33,514 nt of DNA from Burkholderiaceae bacterium (GTDB lineage: Bacteria > Pseudomonadota > Gammaproteobacteria > Burkholderiales > Burkholderiaceae_D), in assembly GCA_018262475.1 (NCBI GenBank), contig JAGSYW010000027.1:1-33514 (forward strand), in the 5' to 3' direction. A model generated the notes under the pieces. The model did not search any database, was not told the DNA's origin, and saw only the letters and a list, made by a program, of their open reading frames with translations. Both the position numbers and the translations under genes were made by a program. Within the stretch, counting starts at the first letter, position 1. Each line of letters begins with the position of its first letter. Below, piece by piece: positions 27,205 through 33,514 of the stretch.

Positions 27205-28281
27205 ATGTACAAAGTTTCCATCGAACCACACTGGCGCATCGCATATGGCAAGAACGCCGCCATGGATACCGCTTTGTTGCTACGCCTGCTATCGGCCATC
27301 CAGACCCAGGGCGCCATTCTGCAGGCAGCCAAAACCGTCAATCTTTCATATCGCCACGCATGGGGGATGCTGCGCGATGCGGAAACCATCTTCGGAGGAG
27401 CGCTGCTGAAAAAGCAGCGTGGCCGCGGCACGCGCCTGACGCCTCTGGCCACCACGTTGCTATGGGCCGACAAACGCATTTCTGCGCGCCTGTCGCCGAC
27501 GCTGGAAAGCCTGTCGTCAGAACTGGAAATCGAACTAAGCAAAAGCATGATGGCAGAACGCAACAGCGTGCGGCTGATAGCGCGGCATGGCTTTGCTGTC
27601 GAAGAATTGATCAGGCGCCTGAACTCGGAGGGTTTGCCGATAGAACTGCGCTACCTGAGCAGCACCGGCGCAGTGGCCGCGCTGGCACGGCAGGAATGCG
27701 ATCTGGCCGGATTCCGCATTCCGCTGGGCGAATTTGAAGCTGAAACCATCGCACGCTATTCGCCGTGGCTCGATCCGGGAAAACATTGCCTGATCCATCT
27801 GGCCGTAATGAATCAGGGCCTACTGCTCGCGCATGGCAATCCGAAAGGCATCCATACGCTGACCGATCTGACACGCCATGACATCCGCTTCGTCAACCGT
27901 CAGGCCGGTTCGGGCACACGCATCCTGCTCGAAACGCTACTGACACGTGCAGGCATTGCGAAAGAATCGATCAACGGTTTCCAGACCGAAGAATTCACGC
28001 ATTCCGCCATTGCCGCCTATATCGCCAGCGGGATGGCAAATACCGGTTTCGGCGTCGAAACTGCGGCACGTCAATTCAACCTCGATTTCATTCCACTGGT
28101 GCGTGAGCGGTATTTCTTCGCTGTCGAAAAGGAGGCGCTGCGCAGGGCGCCGCTGCGCAACGTGCTCGATATCCTGCAAAGCGACGATTTTCGCGAGCGC
28201 GTGAGTCACTTGGTCGGCTACGACGCGACTGATACCGGCCGCGTTCTGACACTCGAAACGGCTTTTCAGCACCATTCATGA
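27205..28281 (+). CDS. ModE-type HTH regulator with periplasmic-binding-protein-like domain
   Basis: A 358-residue one-component transcription regulator. The N-terminal winged helix (about 15-85) matches the ModE/LysR fold: AILQAAKTVNLSYRHAWGMLRDAE and LLKKQRGRGTRLTPLA. The C-terminal half (about 105-345) is a PBP-like ligand domain with GCDLAGFRIP-like and NRQAGSGTRILLE segments, the type found fused to ModE-like HTH domains (PBP_like, PF12727, from memory). The ATG is preferred over the upstream TTG in the track. Position suggests it controls the divergent OFA transporter and fdhD. The ligand may be a molybdenum oxyanion, formate or another small anion; this is inference. Confidence 0.85.
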   Translation: MYKVSIEPHWRIAYGKNAAMDTALLLRLLSAIQTQGAILQAAKTVNLSYRHAWGMLRDAETIFGGALLKKQRGRGTRLTPLATTLLWADKRISARLSPTLESLSSELEIELSKSMMAERNSVRLIARHGFAVEELIRRLNSEGLPIELRYLSSTGAVAALARQECDLAGFRIPLGEFEAETIARYSPWLDPGKHCLIHLAVMNQGLLLAHGNPKGIHTLTDLTRHDIRFVNRQAGSGTRILLETLLTRAGIAKESINGFQTEEFTHSAIAAYIASGMANTGFGVETAARQFNLDFIPLVRERYFFAVEKEALRRAPLRNVLDILQSDDFRERVSHLVGYDATDTGRVLTLETAFQHHS

Positions 28282-28336
28282 ATGGGCACCCCTCGAAAAA
28301 GCACTGTTCGACCGCAACTTCCGCGGCTCTCTGAAA

Positions 28337-28352
28337 ATACACCCGCCAGTAT
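28337..28352 (+). repeat. Solo left end of the dispersed repeat
   Basis: ATACACCCGCCAGTAT flanked by AAA and TTTTC has the same ATAC-N8-GTAT core as the full copies, and forms AAAATAC/GTATTTT. The CATACCC right end is not found downstream. It lies between the convergent regulator and apbC genes, where it might also act as a weak terminator. Confidence 0.5.
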
Positions 28353-28394
28353 TTTCGGCCGGTTTAAAGCACTCGTCAGACGCTCAAAACACGA

Positions 28395-29486
28395 TCAGGC
28401 CGGCGCAACTACCACCGGCGGCAGCTTGCCCGACAGGTCCTTCGGTTTCAGCGCGACCTTCGCCGCCATCCGCCGCGCGATCTCGCGGTAAATTTTCGCC
28501 GCCGCGCCATCCGGCTCGGCCACTACCGTCGGCTTGCCAGCATCGGCCTGTTCCCGGATATCCAGCGACAGTGGCAGTGCGCCAAGGAAATCAACACCAT
28601 ATTCGGCACATATCTTCTCGCCGCCGCCGGTGCCAAAAACCGGCTCGGCATGACCGCAATTCGAGCACACATGCACGCTCATGTTTTCGACGATGCCGAG
28701 GATCGGAATGCCGACCTTTTCGAACATCTTTAAGCCCTTCTTCGCATCGAGCAGCGCGATGTCCTGCGGCGTGGTGACAATCACCGCGCCGGTCACCGGC
28801 ACTTTTTGCGCCAGCGTCAACTGGATGTCGCCAGTACCGGGAGGCATGTCAACGATCAGATAATCAAGCTCGTACCAGTTGGTCTGCGTCACCAGTTGCT
28901 GCAGCGCCTGCGACACCATCGGCCCTCGCCAGATCATTGGCTCGTCCGGGTCGATCATGAAGCCGACCGACGACACCTGCACGCCGAAATTCTCCAGCGG
29001 CTCCATCGTCTGACCATCCTTCGTCAGCGGTTTCTGGCCGGCCAGCCCCATCATCGCAGGCTGCGACGGGCCGTAGATGTCGGCATCAAGCAAGCCCACC
29101 TTCGCGCCTTCGGCTGCCAGCGCCAGCGCCAGATTGACTGCGGTAGTCGATTTTCCGACGCCACCCTTGCCTGAGGCCACCGCAATCACGTTCTTGACGT
29201 TCTTCATCGGCCGGGTGCCGCCCTGCACCGCGTGCGGCACGATATTCTCCGCCACGGAAACCTTGACCTTGCCGATGCCGTCAATCGCCATCAGCGCCAC
29301 CGCCACCCTCTGCCGGATTGCTTCGTGACGGCTGCGCGCCGGATAACCGAGTTCGATCATCAGCAACACATCGCTGCCGTTGATCTCGATGCGCTTGACA
29401 GCCCTGGCCGACACGTAGTCCCGACCAAGATCCGGATCGATGACGCCTGCCAGCGCCTGATTGATATGTTCGTTGGTGATAGTCAT
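28395..29486 (-). CDS. apbC: Mrp/ApbC-family Fe-S cluster carrier ATPase
   Basis: A 363-residue cytoplasmic P-loop ATPase that binds and transfers [4Fe-4S] clusters. A DUF59/MIP18-like domain (about 1-75) precedes the NTPase domain. The deviant Walker A SGKGGVGKST spans about 105-114, DADIYGPSQP and IVDMPPGTGD follow, and the cluster-binding CSNC is C274-x-x-C277. The track start lies 49 codons upstream; the ATG giving MTITNEHINQ has GGAG ahead of it and matches the family. It is divergent from metG, a neighbour arrangement seen in many proteobacteria. Clients may include AcnA and the YoaA-type helicase, but this is inferred from their Fe-S content only. Confidence 0.95.
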   Translation of the reverse strand: MTITNEHINQALAGVIDPDLGRDYVSARAVKRIEINGSDVLLMIELGYPARSRHEAIRQRVAVALMAIDGIGKVKVSVAENIVPHAVQGGTRPMKNVKNVIAVASGKGGVGKSTTAVNLALALAAEGAKVGLLDADIYGPSQPAMMGLAGQKPLTKDGQTMEPLENFGVQVSSVGFMIDPDEPMIWRGPMVSQALQQLVTQTNWYELDYLIVDMPPGTGDIQLTLAQKVPVTGAVIVTTPQDIALLDAKKGLKMFEKVGIPILGIVENMSVHVCSNCGHAEPVFGTGGGEKICAEYGVDFLGALPLSLDIREQADAGKPTVVAEPDGAAAKIYREIARRMAAKVALKPKDLSGKLPPVVVAPA

Positions 29487-29547
29487 GCTTCGCTCCCGTA
29501 ATCCGAGGAGTCTAGCCCAAAAAGCGGCGGCTGGCAGCATGGCCCTA

Positions 29548-29576
29548 TTCGCCTGAAGGCCATCGGCTGGTAAAAT
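29548..29576 (+). promoter_or_regulatory. Putative metG promoter
   Basis: A -10-like TAAAAT at 29571-29576, with TGG just upstream, lies 17 bp from a weak -35-like TTCGCC at 29548-29553. The same TAAAAT box stands ahead of panC. Confidence 0.45.
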
Positions 29577-29594
29577 GGGTATTCCCATTTTTTT
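29572..29594 (+). other. Terminator-like hairpin in metG leader
   Basis: AAAATGGG-TATT-CCCATTTT with a T7 tract ends 13 nt before the metG ATG. It overlaps the putative -10 box, so it may not be transcribed in full. Confidence 0.4.
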
Positions 29595-29607
29595 CACTGT
29601 CCGAGTC

Positions 29608-31677
29608 ATGACCCGCAAGCTGTTCGTTACCACCGCCCTGCCTTACGCCAACGGCCCGTTCCACATCGGCCACATCATGGAATATATCCAGGCCGATATC
29701 TGGGTGCGTTTCCAGCGAATGCAGCAGGATCGTGAGGTTCACTTCGTCGGCGCTGACGATGCGCACGGTGCGCCGATCATGATCGCGGCGGAAAAAGCAG
29801 GTCTCACGCCACAACAATTCGTCGCGAACATTGCTGCCGGTCGCCAGCAGTATCTCGACGGCTTTCATATCTCGTTCGACAACTGGCACTCGACCGACGG
29901 ACAGGAAAACCACGAACTGTCGCAAACCATCTATCGCAACCTGAAAGCTGCAGGTTTCATCACCACCAAGACCATTGAGCAATTCTTCGACCCGGTGAAG
30001 AACATGTTCCTGCCGGATCGCTACATCAAGGGCGCATGCCCGAAATGCAGTGCAGCCGATCAGTACGGCGATTCGTGCGAAGCCTGTGGCGCGGTATATG
30101 CGCCGACCGAGCTCAAAAACCCGTACTCGACCCTGACCGGCGCTGCGCCGGTGATGAAAACCTCAGAGCATTTTTTCTTCAAGTTATCCGACCCTCAATG
30201 CGTCGCTTTCCTGAAGGACTGGGCACTCGGCGATGTCGATGGCGTGCCGCGCCTGCAACCGGAAGTGGCAAACAAGGCACGCGAGTGGCTCGGCGATGAA
30301 AGCGAAGGCTTGGGTGACTGGGACATCAGCCGCGACGCGCCATATTTCGGCATCGAAATTCCGGATGAGCCGGGCAAGTATTTCTACGTCTGGCTGGATG
30401 CGCCGGTCGGCTATCTGGCGTCGCTTAAAAACTATTTTGGCAAAACCAGCCGCGATTACGATGCGTTCATGGCCGATCCCGAAACCGAGCAATACCATTT
30501 CATCGGCAAGGACATCACCTATTTCCACACGCTGTTCTGGCCTGCGATGCTAAAGTTTTCCGGCATGCGCGTGCCCAATAACGTGTTCGTGCATGGCTTC
30601 ATCACCGTTTCCGGCGAAAAGATGTCCAAATCGCGCGGCACCGGCATTTCACCGCTGCGCTACCTGGACATCGGCATGAACCCGGAATGGCTGCGCTATT
30701 ACATCGCCGCCAAGCTGAATTCGCATGTTGAAGACGTCGATTTCAACCCGGAGGATTTCGTCGCGCGCGTGAATGCGGATCTGATCGGCAAGTACGTGAA
30801 CATCGCCAGCCGTTCGGCCGGCTTCATCGCCAAGCGTTTCGGCGGCAAAATCACCGCCAGGCTCGCACCGGAAAATGCCGGCTTCCTCGAGACGCTGCGC
30901 GCTTCTGCCGACGAGATTGCCAAGGATTATGAAACGCGCGAATATGGCCGTGCGCTGCGCGCAATCATGCACCAAGCCGACATCATCAACGCCTACGTCG
31001 ATCAGCACAAACCGTGGGTGCTGGCAAAAGACCCGGCGGCCGAACCAGCGCTGCATGAGGTGTGCAGCACGCTGCTGGAAGCGTTCCGTGTGCTGACGAT
31101 TTATCTGAAGCCGGTGTTGCCGGCGCTTGCCGCACAGGTCGAAGCCTTGATGAACCTGCCGCCGATGAACTGGGCTGACATTGTCCAACCATTGCCCGAT
31201 GGCCATGTGGTCAATGCCTACTCTCACCTGATGCAGCGGGTGGAACCCAAAATGCTTGATGCGCTATTCGATGCGCCCGCAGCAGAACCTGCCGCCGCCA
31301 CGACACCAGTTGCCAGCGAAATCGAGTACATTGCACCGACGATTACGATCGACGATTTCTCTAAAATTGATTTGCGCATCGCCAAAATCGTTAACGCCGA
31401 ACTGGTGGAAGGTTCGGACCGCTTGCTGCGACTGACGCTGGACATTGGCGAAAGCAGTACGCGCAACGTGTTCGCCGGCATCAAATCAGCGTACAAACCG
31501 GAAGACTTGATCGGCAAGCTAACGGTGATGGTCGCGAACCTTGCGCCGCGCAAGATGAAATTCGGCGTATCCGAAGGCATGGTGCTAGCGGCTTCGGCCA
31601 AAGATGAAAAGGCGAAGCCTGGCATCTACATCCTGAATCCGTGGCCTGGCGCCGAACCCGGCATGCGAATCCGTTAA
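29608..31677 (+). CDS. metG: Methionyl-tRNA synthetase
   Basis: A 689-residue class I synthetase charging tRNA-Met. Motifs: HIGH at 19-22 ([11 protein letters not shown]), the zinc knuckle C144/C147/C157/C160, KMSKS at 338-342, the anticodon-binding helical domain, and a C-terminal EMAP/Trbp111-type tRNA-binding domain (about 585-689, IDLRIAKIV…GMVLAA). This is the long E. coli-type dimeric form. The ATG at 29608 gives [16 protein letters not shown], matching the family; the track start 11 codons earlier lies inside the hairpin. A GNAT gene follows after 46 bp. Confidence 0.97.
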   Translation: MTRKLFVTTALPYANGPFHIGHIMEYIQADIWVRFQRMQQDREVHFVGADDAHGAPIMIAAEKAGLTPQQFVANIAAGRQQYLDGFHISFDNWHSTDGQENHELSQTIYRNLKAAGFITTKTIEQFFDPVKNMFLPDRYIKGACPKCSAADQYGDSCEACGAVYAPTELKNPYSTLTGAAPVMKTSEHFFFKLSDPQCVAFLKDWALGDVDGVPRLQPEVANKAREWLGDESEGLGDWDISRDAPYFGIEIPDEPGKYFYVWLDAPVGYLASLKNYFGKTSRDYDAFMADPETEQYHFIGKDITYFHTLFWPAMLKFSGMRVPNNVFVHGFITVSGEKMSKSRGTGISPLRYLDIGMNPEWLRYYIAAKLNSHVEDVDFNPEDFVARVNADLIGKYVNIASRSAGFIAKRFGGKITARLAPENAGFLETLRASADEIAKDYETREYGRALRAIMHQADIINAYVDQHKPWVLAKDPAAEPALHEVCSTLLEAFRVLTIYLKPVLPALAAQVEALMNLPPMNWADIVQPLPDGHVVNAYSHLMQRVEPKMLDALFDAPAAEPAAATTPVASEIEYIAPTITIDDFSKIDLRIAKIVNAELVEGSDRLLRLTLDIGESSTRNVFAGIKSAYKPEDLIGKLTVMVANLAPRKMKFGVSEGMVLAASAKDEKAKPGIYILNPWPGAEPGMRIR

Positions 31678-31723
31678 GGAATTCTCAACCACGCACTGTC
31701 CGAGCAACCGGCAGTGAGTCCAT

Positions 31724-32227
31724 ATGTGCGATGACATAGGCAACGAGCTGAACATCCTGATAAGCGAAGCCTCGATCAACGACGCGCCACTGATCGCTGA
31801 ATTGACGCGCGCCTCCTGGGCTGACAAGGTGAATCCGAAATCAAGCGGCCACCGCGAAACCGCTGAACTGGTGCAGGCCGACCTGCAGCGTGGCGGCGCC
31901 TTCATCCTGTTCGTCAACGACACCGCATCCGGCTCAGTGCGCTGGCTGCCGGTCGAGGGCGAAAGCGGCGTGTGGGAAGTGCGCCGGATGGGCGTGATGC
32001 CGATGTACCGCAACCGCAATTTGTCACAATATTTGCTTGAAGCGGTGATTCACCGCACGCTGTCGGCAGATGTGCATGAACTTCGCCTGGGCGTGCGTGC
32101 TGACCAGCCCAGGCTGGTCGATTTCTACGCTGCCTTCGGCTTTGAACTGGCACCAGAACTGGAATACCCGCACGACATGCATGGCGAACCGGCGCCCATC
32201 ATGATGCGCCGTATATTCAACCACTAG
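31724..32227 (+). CDS. GNAT-family N-acetyltransferase
   Basis: A 167-residue probable acetyl-CoA-dependent acyltransferase. The GNAT core is seen as VWEVRRMGVMPMYRNRNLSQYLLEAVI (motif A, with the pyrophosphate-binding loop reduced to YRNRNLSQ) and LRLGVRADQPRLVDFYAAFGFEL (motif B). The substrate is unknown. It probably belongs to one transcript with the DUF3460 gene (10 bp) and scpA, and possibly with metG. The ribosome site is modest (GTGAG). Confidence 0.85.
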   Translation: MCDDIGNELNILISEASINDAPLIAELTRASWADKVNPKSSGHRETAELVQADLQRGGAFILFVNDTASGSVRWLPVEGESGVWEVRRMGVMPMYRNRNLSQYLLEAVIHRTLSADVHELRLGVRADQPRLVDFYAAFGFELAPELEYPHDMHGEPAPIMMRRIFNH

Positions 32228-32237
32228 GGAAGTGACG

Positions 32238-32435
32238 ATGAACCTGTTTGCTAAGCCTGAATACCGTTCCGAATTCACGCTGTTCATCGATGAATGGAAA
32301 GCGCGCGATCCTGGCGTCGCCGAACGCCAGACCGCCGGCCGGGCGCTGTTGTGGGACCAGTCGCCACAAGAACCGGAACACGCCCAGCGCGCGGCTGCGT
32401 CGCAGGTTCGCCGCAAAGCCTACGTTTACGATTGA
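32238..32435 (+). CDS. DUF3460 family small protein
   Basis: A 65-residue basic protein with the DUF3460 pattern: YRSEFTLFIDEWKARDPGV, RQTAGRALLWDQ and the terminal QVRRKAYVYD. It is conserved in betaproteobacteria, commonly next to scpA; the function is unknown. AGGGA with 7-nt spacing favours the ATG at 32238 over the GTG two codons earlier. It is 7 bp before scpA. Confidence 0.88.
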   Translation: MNLFAKPEYRSEFTLFIDEWKARDPGVAERQTAGRALLWDQSPQEPEHAQRAAASQVRRKAYVYD

Positions 32436-32442
32436 CATCAGA

Positions 32443-33282
32443 ATGGACTCGCGGATTCCGCATCAGGAAATGCCGGCCACCATGCTGCCGGAAACGCAAA
32501 GCGAACTGATCGACAGCGTTTCGTTCGCCAGGCTTTACGGCGAGCCGCTATTCCAGATGCCAACCGATCTGTACATCCCGCCGGATGCGCTCGAAATTTT
32601 CCTGGAAGCATTCGAGGGGCCACTTGACCTGCTACTGTATCTGATCCGCAAGCAGCATTTCAACATCCTCGACATCCCGATGGCCGAAGTTACCGGCCAA
32701 TACCTGAAATATGTTGACCAGATTCGAGAACGCAATCTGGAACTCGCGGCCGAATACCTGCTAATGGCGGCCATGCTAATTGAAATCAAGTCGCGCATGC
32801 TGCTGCCGCCCAAAAAGAACAGCAAGGATGAAGAGGCAGGTGATCCGCGCGCGGAGTTGGTGCGCCGCCTGCTCGAATACGAACGAATGAAGCTGGCCGC
32901 GCAACAGATCGACGCCTTGCCGCAGCTCGGGCGCGATTACCTGCAGGCGCAGGCTTCCGTCACGCAATCAACCGAGCCGCGCTGGCCGGACGTCAACCTG
33001 ACCGATTTGCAGGCGGCGCTCGAAAGTGTGATCCGGCGTGCGCAGTTGAGCGCGAAACACGTGATCACGCGCGAGGAACTATCGGTTCGCGAGCATATGT
33101 CGGCCATCCTGTCGCGTCTGCAGTCGGTCGGCTTCGTCGAATTTTCCGAACTGTTCGATGCCGACTGCGGCGTGCAGGTCATAATCGTGAATTTCATCGC
33201 ATTGCTCGAACTCGCAAAGGAAAACCTAGTGGAAATCACCCAGGCAGAGCCGCTGGCGCCAATTTATGTACGCGCATGCTGA
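32443..33282 (+). CDS. scpA: Segregation and condensation protein A
   Basis: A 279-residue kleisin that bridges the SMC heads in the bacterial condensin complex with ScpB. Motifs: FEGPLDLLLYLIRKQHFNILDIPMAEVT in the N-terminal helical domain, ELAAEYLLMAAMLIEIKSRMLLP, and the C-terminal winged helix VGFVEFSELFDADCG…VIIVNFIALLELAKENLV. The track start overlaps the DUF3460 gene; the ATG at 32443 gives a normal product with a short N-terminal extension (to about residue 38). scpB is not adjacent in this window. Confidence 0.94.
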   Translation: MDSRIPHQEMPATMLPETQSELIDSVSFARLYGEPLFQMPTDLYIPPDALEIFLEAFEGPLDLLLYLIRKQHFNILDIPMAEVTGQYLKYVDQIRERNLELAAEYLLMAAMLIEIKSRMLLPPKKNSKDEEAGDPRAELVRRLLEYERMKLAAQQIDALPQLGRDYLQAQASVTQSTEPRWPDVNLTDLQAALESVIRRAQLSAKHVITREELSVREHMSAILSRLQSVGFVEFSELFDADCGVQVIIVNFIALLELAKENLVEITQAEPLAPIYVRAC

Positions 33283-33315
33283 CGCAGCCCATTGCCCCTC
33301 TCCGCCCAAAATTTG

Positions 33316-33514
<199 letters not shown>

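Overview
The window looks like an ordinary chromosomal segment of a betaproteobacterium (Burkholderiales, most likely Oxalobacteraceae or a close relative). The support is the gene order DUF3460-scpA-panC, the citrate synthase and SucA/SucB sequence style, a long OFA-family transporter, and TAAAAT-type -10 boxes in front of metG and panC. This assignment comes from recalled family resemblance; no search was run. Coding density is high. I see no prophage, insertion sequence, CRISPR array or rRNA.

Layout. 1-10.5 kb is a central-carbon block: a CheY-like receiver (+), acnA (-), a secreted MliC-like lysozyme-inhibitor-domain protein (-), gltA (+), sucA-sucB (+) and a secreted coiled-coil protein (+). 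10.5-18 kb holds a PP2C-type protein phosphatase (-), a P-type cation ATPase (+), a YoaA/DinG-type Fe-S helicase (+) and an unusual zinc-ribbon/TM/phosphate-binding-like/OmpA fusion (+). 18-22.6 kb holds a BepA-like M48 metalloprotease (-) divergent from moaC (+), a small secreted Cys-rich protein (-), a protein with EF-hand-like loops (+) and a CBS-pair protein (+). 22.6-24.3 kb is gltX followed on the same strand by tRNA-Ala(GGC) and tRNA-Glu(UUC). 24.5-28.3 kb is a formate-related locus: fdhD and an OFA-family MFS transporter (-), divergent from a ModE-type HTH/PBP-like regulator (+). 28.4-33.5 kb holds apbC/mrp (-) divergent from metG (+), then a GNAT acetyltransferase, DUF3460, scpA and the start of panC.

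How the genes fit together. AcnA, GltA, SucA and SucB are TCA-cycle enzymes, but the sdh genes and the E3 gene lpd that often accompany them in this group are not here. SucB also lacks a recognisable peripheral-subunit-binding domain, the part that normally holds E3, so its layout resembles mitochondrial E2o. FdhD (formate dehydrogenase maturation), MoaC (molybdenum cofactor), the OFA transporter and the ModE-like regulator suggest molybdenum-dependent formate metabolism.

The most novel feature I can support is a dispersed intergenic repeat of 68-70 bp. There are four full copies (after gltA, upstream of the PP2C gene, between the OmpA-fusion and bepA genes, and between gltX and fdhD) and one solo left end (before apbC). 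Each starts with ATAC-N8-GTAT and the full copies end in a (C)ATACCC box. I do not recognise it as a named family. Other points worth checking are the OFA transporter with an extra C-terminal membrane segment, a perfect 36-bp palindrome between that gene and fdhD, and the four-part OmpA fusion.
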